DNA from: Betaproteobacteria bacterium
GTDB taxonomy: Bacteria > Pseudomonadota > Gammaproteobacteria > Burkholderiales > SG8-41
DNA: 26,804 nt
Assembly (NCBI GenBank): GCA_025356695.1
Contig: JANXSE010000323.1
Location: forward strand, 1 to 26,804
Reading direction: 5' to 3'
The notes beneath the pieces were generated by a model, which saw only the letters and a list, made by a program, of their open reading frames with translations, was not told where the DNA came from and made no database searches. Of this stretch, positions 16,351 through 23,919 are shown one piece after another; the stretch's first letter is position 1, and each line of letters begins with the position of its first letter. The translations under genes and the position numbers were made by a program.

Positions 16351-17340
16351 TTGAATTTCATGCCTGTTGTATTGCGCGCCGCGGTCGCGGCGCTCGTTTT
16401 TATTTTCGCCAGCGGCGCGCAGTGCGCCGACTGGAAGCCTGAACGCAACGTTGAGTTCGTCGTGCCCACCGGCCCCGGCAGCGGCGTCGACAACACCGCG
16501 CGCACCCTGCAGATGATCATGCAAACGTCGAAACTGGTCGAGGCGCCGATGTCGGTGACCAACCGCGCCGGCGGAAGCTACGGCGTGGCACTCAACTATC
16601 TCGTGCAATTCGCCGGCGACGGCCAGCACCTGATGATCCAGACCTCGACGCCGCTGTCGGCGCTGCTGACCGGCCAGATCAACATCGATTATTTCGCCTT
16701 CACGCCGGTCGCCAACCTCATCACCGAACCGATCGCTTTTATGGTGCGCGCCGATTCGCCGATTGCCAGCGGCCGCGATCTGGCCGCGCGCATCAAGGCC
16801 GACCCGGGCTCGGTGAGCATCGCGCTGGCCGCGGCGCGCGGCAACGCTTATCACATCGCCGCCGCGCTGATCGCGCGCGCCGTCGGCGCCGACAGCCGTA
16901 AACTGAAGATTGTGGTGTTCGGCTCCTCGGCCGATGCGATGACGGCGCTGCTCGGCGGCCACGTCGATGTCGCCTCGGCAACGCCCGGCGCCTTTCTGCA
17001 ATTGCTCGAAGGCAAAAAGATCCGCATCGCGGGCGTGGCTTCGCCGCGCCGCCTCGGCGGCCCGCTCGCCGCCATCCCGACGCTGCGCGAACAGGGTGTT
17101 GACGTGGTGTTCGACGTACCGCGCAGCGTAATTGCACCGAAAGGCCTGTCGGCCGAGCAGATCAAATACTGGGACGGCGTGTTTCAGCGCGTGATCAAAA
17201 CGCCGGCATGGAAGGACGCGCTCGAAAAAAACCAGTGGGACGAGGACTACATGAACAGCGCCGATCTGGGCAAATACCTGAAGTCGCAGTACACGATACT
17301 GAAAGACGTGCTGGGTGAACTCGGCATGCTCAAACAATAA
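16351..17340 (+). CDS. Bug/TctC-family periplasmic solute-binding receptor 6 (divergent), paired with UGSC selenoprotein
   Basis: About 329 residues with a signal peptide ending GAQCA before DWKPE. The start is read as TTG 16351, 5 nt after GGAGG (16341-16345); ATG 16360 is the alternative. Family signs are weaker than in the other receptors but clear: NVEFVVPTGPGSGVDNTART, VTNRAGGSYGVALNYL, TPVANLITEPIAFMV, VFGSSADAMTALLGGHVDVA. It lacks the usual DGYTL and IPYKG text (DGQHLMIQT and VVFGSSAD instead), so it probably binds a different class of ligand. The gene ends 23 nt before the UGSC selenoprotein, so both are very likely one operon and may act on one compound. Confidence 0.88.
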   Translation: MNFMPVVLRAAVAALVFIFASGAQCADWKPERNVEFVVPTGPGSGVDNTARTLQMIMQTSKLVEAPMSVTNRAGGSYGVALNYLVQFAGDGQHLMIQTSTPLSALLTGQINIDYFAFTPVANLITEPIAFMVRADSPIASGRDLAARIKADPGSVSIALAAARGNAYHIAAALIARAVGADSRKLKIVVFGSSADAMTALLGGHVDVASATPGAFLQLLEGKKIRIAGVASPRRLGGPLAAIPTLREQGVDVVFDVPRSVIAPKGLSAEQIKYWDGVFQRVIKTPAWKDALEKNQWDEDYMNSADLGKYLKSQYTILKDVLGELGMLKQ

Positions 17341-17363
17341 ATTCCGGCATAACGAGGACAGCG

Positions 17364-19103
17364 ATGGCACAGCAAAACAACGACGGTTACTACGAAGCCT
17401 ACTGGCCGCGCGGCGCGCGCCAGCAGAAAACGCGCGCGCTGGCACCGCGTCTCGACACGCTCGAAGGCAAGACGGTCGCGCAGCTCTGGGACTATCTGTT
17501 CAAGGGCGATGAAGTCTTTGCACTGCTTGAAGAAGAACTGAAGCGCCGCTATCCCGGCATCAAATTCGTCAGCTGGCGCGAATTCGGCAGCACCCATGCC
17601 GACGATGAAAAAGAAGCGCTGGCCGCGCTGCCGAAACGTTTCAGGGAACTGGGGGTCGATGCCGTCATCTCCGGCATGGCCTGTTGAGGCTCCTGCACGC
17701 CCGCCGTGTTGCGGGCCAGTGCAGCATGCGAAGCCGCCGGCTACCCGTCGTCATCGCTGACCTGCGAAGGCTTCATGAAGCAGGCCGCCGCGACCTCGAT
17801 CGGCCTCGGCATGCCCAACATCACGCTGGCAATGGTGCCCGGCCATATCGGCACCAAGAGCAAGGAACAACTGCGCAGCGATGTGCTCGGCGTTACCGCG
17901 CAACAGGTCATCAATAACCTGACCATCAACCCGGCCGCCAAGGGCACGGGCGGTGAACCGGGCGCACGCGATATCGTCGTGCGCGGCGGCTTCATGGAAG
18001 TGAACCGCTATTTCTACGCGCACGAGTATTCCGACGGCCTGCCGGTCATTCCGCCGACCAAAGAAGCAGTCGAGGCTTTTCTGCGTTTCACCGACCGCAG
18101 CCCTGACGAGGTGCTGGGCGTGCTGCTGCCCGACCGCCGCGCCGCCACCGTCTGGAGCGTTGCGGTCAATGGCGTGATGGCCGGCTGCCGTCCCGAATAC
18201 ATGCCGATCCTCGTCGCAACGATCGAAGCGATGGCCGACCCGAAATATGCAGTCGAGCACAGCGGCAACACGCCGGGCGGCGACACGCTGATCATTTTGA
18301 ACGGCCCGATCATCAAGGAACTCGATTTCAATTACACGCAGGGCGCGTTGCGCGACGGCTTCATGCCCAACACCTCAATCGGCCGCTTCTTCCGTTTGTA
18401 TCTGCGCAACGTCGCCGGCTTCCTGCTGCACAAGACCGACAAGGCGACCTTCGGCAACACCTGGCGCGTGGTGCTCGCCGAAAACGACGATGTGCTGAAA
18501 CAAATCGGCTGGCAAACTACCGGCGAGGAAATGGGCTTCAAGGCCGGCGAAAATACGGTGACGATTTCGCGTTACACCGGCGGCGGCTCACTGTCGTCGG
18601 TCTCAGGAAGCACACCCGAACAACTGCTGCCCTACATCGCCGACTCGCTGCTGCGTTTCAATAACTGGCAAATCACGTTCACGACTAGCCACGGCCACGG
18701 CACGCTGCGCCCGCTGGCGGTGCTGAGCCCCATCATCGTCGAAACCATCGCCAAAGCCGGCTGGTCCAAGCTCGACGTGAAGAAGTTTCTGTTCGAGCAC
18801 GCGCGCATGCCGGCGTGGGTCTTCGAACGCCAGCTGCGCGACTGGAACATCCGCGGCGTCTGGGACCTGAAAGACGACGTCATCAACGGCCGCATTCCGA
18901 AGGTGTTCTACGAATCGGACGATCCGAACCGCATGGTGCCCATCGTCTGGAAAGCGGAGGACTTCATGATTGCAGTAGGCGGCGACCCGATGCGCAACAA
19001 CGCCTATATCTTTGCGCACAACGCCTTCCTCGGATTTCCGGTCGGACGCAAGATCGAGTTGCCCAAGAACTGGGGCGCGCTGCTCGCGCAGCGCGAAAAT
19101 TAG
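17364..19103 (+). CDS. UGSC-family selenoprotein (in-frame TGA = Sec108)
   Basis: One 579-residue protein interrupted by an in-frame TGA at 17685-17687. The frame before it ends VDAVISGMAC and after it continues GSCTPAVLRASAACEAAGYP, giving the U-G-S-C motif (Sec108 to Cys111) that names the UGSC (seleno)protein family first found in marine metagenomes. A SECIS-like hairpin follows at once (17693-17724). UxxC corresponds to CxxC of thiol redox proteins, so a redox or reductive role is expected. The motif setting (DAVI..UG[ST]CT) also recalls the Sec site of glycine-reductase selenoprotein B, from memory. Residues about 190-579 form a further domain I do not recognise, with GNTPGGDTLIILNGP and TTSHGHGTLRP as distinctive stretches. 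ATG 17364 has GAGGA 6 nt upstream. It lies 23 nt behind Bug receptor 6. No selA, selB, selC or selD is in the window. Confidence 0.9.
17685..17687 (+). other. Selenocysteine codon (TGA) of the UGSC protein
   Basis: The TGA lies in the same frame as 107 sense codons before it and 471 after it, with no other stop. Cys precedes (Cys107) and Gly-Ser-Cys follows. A plain stop or a pseudogene is less likely because coding character continues unchanged and the downstream hairpin has SECIS geometry. Confidence 0.9.
17693..17724 (+). promoter_or_regulatory. Bacterial SECIS-like hairpin
   Basis: CTGCAC (17693-17698) pairs with GTGCAG (17719-17724), GCCCGC (17699-17704) with GCGGGC (17711-17716); a 2-nt bulge CA (17717-17718) and a 6-nt loop CGUGUU (17705-17710) containing GU complete it. 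The stem begins 5 nt after the TGA and the apical loop 17 nt after it, inside the range known for bacterial SECIS elements recognised by SelB. Confidence 0.85.
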
Positions 19104-19120
19104 AAGCGTTGTCCCAATGA

Positions 19121-19146
19121 CTTCCCTCCCCCTTGAAGGGGGAGGA
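19121..19146. repeat. C/G-rich palindromic element, copy 4
   Basis: CCTCCCCCTT (19125-19134) and AAGGGGGAGG (19136-19145) form a perfect odd-length palindrome around one G. It starts 18 nt past the selenoprotein stop. There is no T-run after it, so it is a poor textbook terminator but may still define the 3' end. Confidence 0.75.
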
Positions 19147-19157
19147 GATTGGAGTTC

Positions 19158-19216
19158 GTAGGGTGCGCACCGCGCACCATTCGTCGGTAGCCCCGCGTGC
19201 GCGGTGCGCACCCTAC
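19158..19216. repeat. Perfect 20-bp inverted repeat of GTAGGGTGCGCA type
   Basis: The arm GTAGGGTGCGCACCGCGCAC (19158-19177) is matched exactly by its complement at 19197-19216, with a 19-nt spacer. It lies between the convergent selenoprotein and histidine-kinase genes. A diverged copy is at 23920-23971. Size and symmetry suggest a miniature mobile or REP-like element. Confidence 0.85.
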
Positions 19217-19251
19217 AACTGCTCGCGCAGTGCAAGACCTGATGACGAATT

Positions 19252-20667
19252 TCAGGCGCGCCGCGGCAGAGACAGTTCCGCCTCCAGCCCGCCCTCTGCA
19301 CGGTTGCGCAAGACAAGGTCCCCGCCGTGTGCGCGCGCGATGTTGCGCGCAATGGTGAGGCCGAGGCCGCTGCCGCCAGTGGCGCGGTTGCGCGAGGCTT
19401 CGACGCGATAGAACGGCTCGAAGACACGTTCGAGTTCGGTCTCGGCGAGGCCGGGCCCGGCATCGCGCACGCAAATGTTCAACGCTTGAGCTCGGTCTTC
19501 GACCACGACAGTCGCACCCGCTCCGTACTTCACCGCGTTATCGACCAGATTGGTCAGGCAGCGTTTGAGCGATTGCGGATGTCCGGTGAACGGTGCGCGC
19601 GCCGCGCCTTCGATGCGCACGTCGCCGCCGACTTCGCGCGCATCGCTGGCGATGCTTTCCAGCAGCGCCGCGATATCGACAGGCTGCGCGGGTTCGCTGC
19701 TGTCGAGGCCGCGCATGAAATCGAGTGCGGCGCCGACCATCTCTTCCATTTCCTTCAGGTCCTGTGCAAACTTTTCGCGCAGCACCGCGTCATCGAGCAT
19801 TTCGGTGCGCAGCCGCAGGCGCGTGATCGGTGTTTTCAGATCGTGCGACATCGCCGAGAAAATGCGCGTGCGGTCGCTGATCAGCGCGGCAAGTTTCGCC
19901 TGCATGGCGTTGAAGGCATGCGCCGCGCGGCTGACTTCGAGCGGCCCGCTTTCATCCAGCGGCGGCCGGTTCAGATCATTACCGAGATCTTCTGCCGCGG
20001 CGGCCAGCGTCTTCAGAGGCCGCGTCACCCAGCGCGCGGCGACCAGCGTTACTGCAAAAACCACCGCCAGCAACACGACTAGGCTCACCAACATGCGCAA
20101 CGGCCAGTCAGTTGCATCCTGCGGGCGGCGCGCGTCGAGCGTTACCGCGGTGCCGTCGCGCAATTGCGTCTGCACGACAAATGAAAGCATGGTGAACCCG
20201 CGCATGCCGTTGTTGCCGGCGCCGGGCATGCCGCCCTCGCCGGCCCTGCCGCCGTACATCATGCCGTAGCCGGGCCCTGGCCCGCCGCGCCGCCGCGCGG
20301 CGGTGACACTCACCTTGAGCGGATAGTCGCCGCCAAGCGCGTCCTTCAGCAAGGCCTCGTATTGCGCCGCCTCGCCCGTCAGTTCCGCATCGGTTTCGAC
20401 CGTTTCCCCGGTGGCGGCCAGCCTGATCCTGAACGGCGGCGAGTTCAGCACGCCGACAATGCGTGCGCGCTCTGCGGCCGGCGTCGCATCGAGCAACTTG
20501 ATGATTTCCGCCACACGCTCGGCCGAATGCAGGCCGGCGGTGCGCATGGCAAATTCGCCGCGTTCGCGCCAGTGCACAGCGAAGCTGAGAAACTGCGCGG
20601 CGATCAAACCGCCCAGCAGCACCAGTACCATGCGCGCGAACAGCGTGCGCGGCAAAAATCGCTTCAT
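19252..20667 (-). CDS. Sensor histidine kinase of an OmpR-type two-component system
   Basis: 471 residues. Membrane span 1 at about 11-30, periplasmic domain 31-188, span 2 at about 191-213, HAMP 214-265, then HisKA with the phospho-acceptor His275 in SHDLKTP. ATPase boxes follow: N-box NLVDNAVKYG (Asn377), DAGPGL at 402-407 and GGSGLGL at 431-437. The periplasmic domain holds a Gly/Met-rich stretch at about 128-160 (GYGMMYGG, GGMPGAG, NNGMRG). Its ATG overlaps the stop of the upstream response-regulator gene by 4 nt, so the pair is translationally coupled. The class resembles EnvZ/CpxA-type kinases. Two Spy/CpxP-like genes diverge from the pair and are likely targets. Signal unknown; envelope stress or a metal is a reasonable guess. 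Confidence 0.92.
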   Translation of the reverse strand: MKRFLPRTLFARMVLVLLGGLIAAQFLSFAVHWRERGEFAMRTAGLHSAERVAEIIKLLDATPAAERARIVGVLNSPPFRIRLAATGETVETDAELTGEAAQYEALLKDALGGDYPLKVSVTAARRRGGPGPGYGMMYGGRAGEGGMPGAGNNGMRGFTMLSFVVQTQLRDGTAVTLDARRPQDATDWPLRMLVSLVVLLAVVFAVTLVAARWVTRPLKTLAAAAEDLGNDLNRPPLDESGPLEVSRAAHAFNAMQAKLAALISDRTRIFSAMSHDLKTPITRLRLRTEMLDDAVLREKFAQDLKEMEEMVGAALDFMRGLDSSEPAQPVDIAALLESIASDAREVGGDVRIEGAARAPFTGHPQSLKRCLTNLVDNAVKYGAGATVVVEDRAQALNICVRDAGPGLAETELERVFEPFYRVEASRNRATGGSGLGLTIARNIARAHGGDLVLRNRAEGGLEAELSLPRRA

Positions 20668-21386
20668 TGTTCCGCAGCTACTTCCGCAGCCAGCACATAA
20701 CCCTGGCCGCGCACCGTCTTGATAATCGCCGGTTGTGCCGCATCGTCGTTCAAGCGGTGGCGCAGGCGGCTGACCTGCACGTCGATGCTGCGGTCAAACG
20801 GCGTGGCGTCGCGCGACAGCATCAGATCGATCAACTGGTCGCGCGACAGCACGCGGTTCGGATGCGCGAGAAAAATCCGCAGCAGCCTGAACTCGGTGCC
20901 GCTCAGCGCCACCACCACGCCGGCCGGCGAATGCAGATTGCGGGTCACGGTCTCGAGCGCCCAGCCGGCAAACCGCAGACGACGCGCTTCGTCGGGCTGC
21001 AGGTTGTCGGGCAGTGCGCGCGTGCGCCGCAGGATGCTTTTGATGCGCGCCAAGAGTTCGCGCGGATTAAACGGTTTGGGCAGGTAATCGTCGGCGCCCA
21101 TTTCAAGCCCGACGATGCGGTCGGTTTCCTCGCCGCGCGCGGTCAGCATGATCACCGGCACCTGCGAGCGGGCGCGCAGATCGCGGCACAGCGTAAGCCC
21201 GTCGTCGCCCGGCATCATCACATCGAGGACCACGATGTCGGCCTTCGACGCATCGAAAGCCGCCCACATCGCCTTGCCATCAGCGACGGCGGTGACACGA
21301 TAGCCGTTCTTCTGCAGATAGTCGTGCAGCAGCCCGCGGATTTCCGCGTCGTCGTCGACGACCAGCACATGATCCTGCGCATCCAT
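20664..21386 (-). CDS. OmpR/PhoB-family response regulator
   Basis: 240 residues. Receiver domain 1-120 with acidic Asp11/Asp12, phospho-acceptor Asp55 (VVLDVMMPG), Thr82 and Lys104 (YLPKPFNPRELLARI). A C-terminal winged helix follows from about 140 (LSGTEFRLLRIFLAHPNRVLSRDQLIDL and DVQVSRLRHRLND, RTVRGQGYVL). The start at 21386 (MDAQDHVLVVDDD) is chosen because the receiver fold begins there; the frame is open to 21494 but has no receiver sequence. The Shine-Dalgarno is weak (AAAGAA). It is first in a two-gene operon with the kinase and divergent from a Spy-like protein gene. Repeats at 21428-21476 may be its own binding sites. Confidence 0.93.
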   Translation of the reverse strand: MDAQDHVLVVDDDAEIRGLLHDYLQKNGYRVTAVADGKAMWAAFDASKADIVVLDVMMPGDDGLTLCRDLRARSQVPVIMLTARGEETDRIVGLEMGADDYLPKPFNPRELLARIKSILRRTRALPDNLQPDEARRLRFAGWALETVTRNLHSPAGVVVALSGTEFRLLRIFLAHPNRVLSRDQLIDLMLSRDATPFDRSIDVQVSRLRHRLNDDAAQPAIIKTVRGQGYVLAAEVAAEQ

Positions 21387-21427
21387 GATTTCTTTTATAC
21401 CGCCACCGCTGCGGCCCCGGCCAGAGA

Positions 21428-21476
21428 TTTGTATCGCAGTGTAACAAGCCCACTCCCTGCAAGGCGGTGATACAAA
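21428..21476. promoter_or_regulatory. Candidate response-regulator binding region
   Basis: TTTGTATC (21428-21435) is repeated as its complement GATACAAA (21469-21476). Next to the first arm, TGTATC (21430-21435) and TGTAAC (21440-21445) form a direct repeat with a 10-bp period, the usual spacing for OmpR-family dimers. The region lies between the response-regulator start and the divergent Spy-like gene, so both could be controlled from it. Confidence 0.4.
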
Positions 21477-21605
21477 AAGGCCCTTGCCTGACATCGGCCG
21501 TTTACAGCGCGGTGTTTGAATGAGGCTGTCTTGAGCGCCGATGCAATCGCAACGCGAAACTGGCCTGCGCGAGCAAACATTCAGTCAACCCAACGGAGAT
21601 TCAAC

Positions 21606-22214
21606 ATGATCAGCACACGCAAATTTTTCACTGGCGCAGTCGCCGCGGCAGCGCTTGCCGCAACTTCCGTCTACGCCGCCGACAACGCCAGACCGGGACC
21701 CGGCTGGGGTGATTGCGGCAATGCGACCTCGGGCGCTGGTTATGGTCCGCGCAGCGGCATGGGCCCCGGCGCCGTTTACGGCCCGGGCGCAGGCCGCGGC
21801 ATGATGAACCGCACGCACGGCGGCTTCGGCAGCGGCAATCCGGCCGCGATGGTGGCGGGCCATCTCGCCGCGCTCAAGGTCGAACTTAAAATCACCCGCG
21901 AGCAGGAAGGCGCCTGGGAGAAATTCGCAACGAAGGCCAGCAAACAGGCGGAATCGATGCCGGCGCAACGCGAGCAGATGTTCGCTCAAATGTCGGCGAA
22001 AGACGTGCCGGCACCCGAGCGGCTGGCCCAACGCACCGAGATCGCCAAACAACATATCGCCCAAATGGAAACCATGACGGCGGCGGTCAAGGATCTGTAT
22101 GCCGCGCTAACGCCCGAGCAGAAAAAAATCGCCGATGACCTGCTGACCCGCGGGCCGATGGGCGGCATGGGTGGTTCGGGTGGCATGGGCCGCGGTCACG
22201 GTCACAGCAGCTAA
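21606..22214 (+). CDS. Spy/CpxP-like (LTXXQ) periplasmic protein 1
   Basis: 202 residues with a signal peptide ending SVYA before ADNAR. The N-terminal part is Gly-rich (GPRSGMGPGAVYGPGAGRGMM), the helical core carries two LTxxQ-type motifs: KITREQ near 95-100 and LTPEQ near 169-173. The C-terminus is GGMGGSGGMGRGHGHSS, with Met and His that could bind metal. Spy and CpxP are cradle-shaped periplasmic chaperones or stress-sensor modulators. The start ATG 21606 has GGAG 7 nt upstream and precedes the signal peptide; the frame is open from 21516 but without a leader. It is divergent from the two-component operon, as is common for such proteins, and so a likely target. One Cys (Cys37) is present. 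Confidence 0.82.
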   Translation: MISTRKFFTGAVAAAALAATSVYAADNARPGPGWGDCGNATSGAGYGPRSGMGPGAVYGPGAGRGMMNRTHGGFGSGNPAAMVAGHLAALKVELKITREQEGAWEKFATKASKQAESMPAQREQMFAQMSAKDVPAPERLAQRTEIAKQHIAQMETMTAAVKDLYAALTPEQKKIADDLLTRGPMGGMGGSGGMGRGHGHSS

Positions 22215-22240
22215 CGCCTTAAACAGGCAGCGCCCGAAGA

Positions 22241-22270
22241 CTTCCCTCTCCGCCGGTCAAGGGAAGAGGG
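22241..22270. repeat. C/G-rich palindromic element, copy 5 (degenerate)
   Basis: CTTCCC (22241-22246) pairs with GGGAAG (22261-22266), with CTCTCC...AGAGGG flanks as in the other copies. It starts 26 nt after the stop of the first Spy-like gene, in a 152-nt gap that otherwise must hold the promoter of the second. Confidence 0.5.
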
Positions 22271-22366
22271 AATGTTTTTGCGCTGCATTCTGCGCTTTGA
22301 ATCGCAGCACCCACCACATTTCATGACACACTATCGCCACGTTCATTTCTGCGTCCGGATATTGCG

Positions 22367-22984
22367 ATGATCGAAGCAAAACAATTCGCCGCGGCTCTGC
22401 TCGCCGTCCTGATGGCGTTCCTCTTCACCACTGAAGTGCTGGCGCAGTTCCCGGGCACGGGCGGTATGGGCGGTGGCGGTATGGGTGGCCGCAGCAGCCG
22501 GGGCGGCCGCAGCGAATCGGGGCGGGGCACGATACAGGCGCCGCGACCGTCGAACAGCGGCGACGCCTTCGAACTGATCGAATTCCGCCTCGGTATGCTT
22601 GAAGAGGATTTGAAGCTGACACCGGCGCAGCTCAAAAGCTGGGACCCGTGGGCCGCGCAGGTGCGCGCCATTGCCGCCGATCTGCAGCGCGAACGCGTGC
22701 CGGCACAAACGCTGGCACCACCGACCGCGCTGCAGCAGGTCAACCGTGCCGTCGATCAGGCGCGCAACCGGCTTGCCGCGCTTGAAGACGTCGCCGCCGC
22801 CGCAAAAACGTTTTACGACGTGTTGGGCCCCGAGCAGCGCATGCTCGTCGATGCGCGCTTTCCGACCATCATTCCGCTGCTTGCCGGCAACGCGCAGAAC
22901 GCCGCCCCCGAAGGCGGTGGACGCGGCCGGCCGTCGCGCGACGACGGCGCTGCGTTTACTCCGCCTTCACCCCGGCTTCCCTGA
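22367..22984 (+). CDS. Spy/CpxP-like (LTXXQ) periplasmic protein 2
   Basis: 205 residues with a signal peptide ending EVLA before QFPGT. A Gly/Met-rich stretch follows (TGGMGGGGMGGRSSRGGR, residues 31-48), then a helical core with LTPAQ at 84-88 and a second, weaker motif LGPEQ near 163. The tail (RGRPSRDDGAAFTPPSPRLP) is disordered and its last 29 nt overlap the 3' end of the convergent Bug gene. The ribosome site is weak. The core pattern matches Spy/CpxP-like proteins, though less clearly than protein 1. It lies 152 nt behind protein 1 on the same strand, and is probably part of the same envelope-stress regulon. Exact role unknown. Confidence 0.7.
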   Translation: MIEAKQFAAALLAVLMAFLFTTEVLAQFPGTGGMGGGGMGGRSSRGGRSESGRGTIQAPRPSNSGDAFELIEFRLGMLEEDLKLTPAQLKSWDPWAAQVRAIAADLQRERVPAQTLAPPTALQQVNRAVDQARNRLAALEDVAAAAKTFYDVLGPEQRMLVDARFPTIIPLLAGNAQNAAPEGGGRGRPSRDDGAAFTPPSPRLP

Positions 22985-23903
22985 TCACGCGCGCGTATTT
23001 GACGATTTCGTTTTTGATGAAGGCACTGAACTGCTGCGGCGAATTACCCACCGGATCGGCGCCCTGCTTGATGAGCGCATCGCGCATATCGGCGGCCTGC
23101 GTGCCTTTCATCAGCACCCCGGAAATTTTCGCCAGCACCACCGGCGGCAGATTGGCCGGTGCGACGATGCCGTACCAGGCCGTCGATTCGTAGCCCTTCA
23201 GCCCCGATTCCGCCACCGTCGGCAAATCCGGCCACGCCGCGTTGCGCTGCGCGGTGGTAATCGCCAGCGCGCGCAGACGGCCGGCGCGCGCGTGCGGCGC
23301 CACCGTCAGTATCGTCGAAGCCATCATGTCGACGTGGCCGCCGACCACGTCAAGCAGACCCGGATTGCCGCCCTTGTACGGGATATGGATCATCTTCACT
23401 TTCGCCGTGTAGTTGATCAGCTCGGCGGCCAGATGCTGCGACGAACCGATGCCGCCCGAGGCGTAGGTCACCGGTTTGCCGGAACGCACCAGCGCGATAA
23501 ACTCCTGCATGCTCGCCGCCTTGAACGACGGATGCACCCCCACCATCAGCGGCAGCACCGCAGTGAGGCTGATCGGCGTGAAATCGCGCGCGGTGTCGTA
23601 GGGCAGCGATTTCTGCAGTGACGGATTGATGGCGTGTCCGATCGCCACCATCAGCAGCGTGTAGCCGTCGGCAGTGGCCTGCGCCGTCAACTGCTCGGCG
23701 ATCACGCCGTTGCCACCGCTGCGGTTGTCGACCACCACCTGCTGGCCCCAGGCCTCGGTCATCTTCTGGCCGAGCATGCGGGCGAGTATGTCGGTCGAAC
23801 CGCCGGGTGCGAACGGCACCAGCACGCGGATCGGGCGATCGGGAAAATTCTGCGCGTGGACGCACGCGGACAGCACCGCAAACAGCAAAAACAAATGCTT
23901 CAT
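22956..23903 (-). CDS. Bug/TctC-family periplasmic solute-binding receptor 7
   Basis: 315 residues with a signal peptide ending CVHA before QNFPD. Family stretches: RPIRVLVPFAPGGSTDILAR, VVDNRSGGNGVIAEQL, DGYTLLMVAIGH, IHIPYKGGNPGLLDVVGGHVD, DLPTVAESGLKGYES. The start ATG 23903 has AGAGG 5 nt upstream; a longer open frame to 23972 runs through a repeat element and is rejected. It lies 74 nt downstream of a TauD-like dioxygenase on the same strand, so receptor and oxygenase may share a substrate. Its last 29 nt overlap the convergent Spy-like gene. Ligand unknown. Confidence 0.92.
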   Translation of the reverse strand: MKHLFLLFAVLSACVHAQNFPDRPIRVLVPFAPGGSTDILARMLGQKMTEAWGQQVVVDNRSGGNGVIAEQLTAQATADGYTLLMVAIGHAINPSLQKSLPYDTARDFTPISLTAVLPLMVGVHPSFKAASMQEFIALVRSGKPVTYASGGIGSSQHLAAELINYTAKVKMIHIPYKGGNPGLLDVVGGHVDMMASTILTVAPHARAGRLRALAITTAQRNAAWPDLPTVAESGLKGYESTAWYGIVAPANLPPVVLAKISGVLMKGTQAADMRDALIKQGADPVGNSPQQFSAFIKNEIVKYARVIREAGVKAE

Positions 23904-23919
23904 TACTGCCTCTTCTTTT

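Noticed and set aside
16219..17445. Apparent N-terminal extension making receptor 5 a 734-residue fusion protein
   Set aside because: The extension is the complement of receptor 6; a strong GGGAGGAG and signal peptide place the true start at 16218.
17364..17687. Selenoprotein gene as a pseudogene broken by a nonsense mutation
   Set aside because: The stop is exactly at the U of UGSC, the downstream frame is intact to 19103 and a SECIS-type hairpin follows. A nonsense mutation would not explain these together.
17706..19103. Independent 465-residue gene starting at GTG 17706
   Set aside because: No ribosome site, the start lies inside the SECIS-like loop, and it would cut the UGSC motif away from its N-terminal half.
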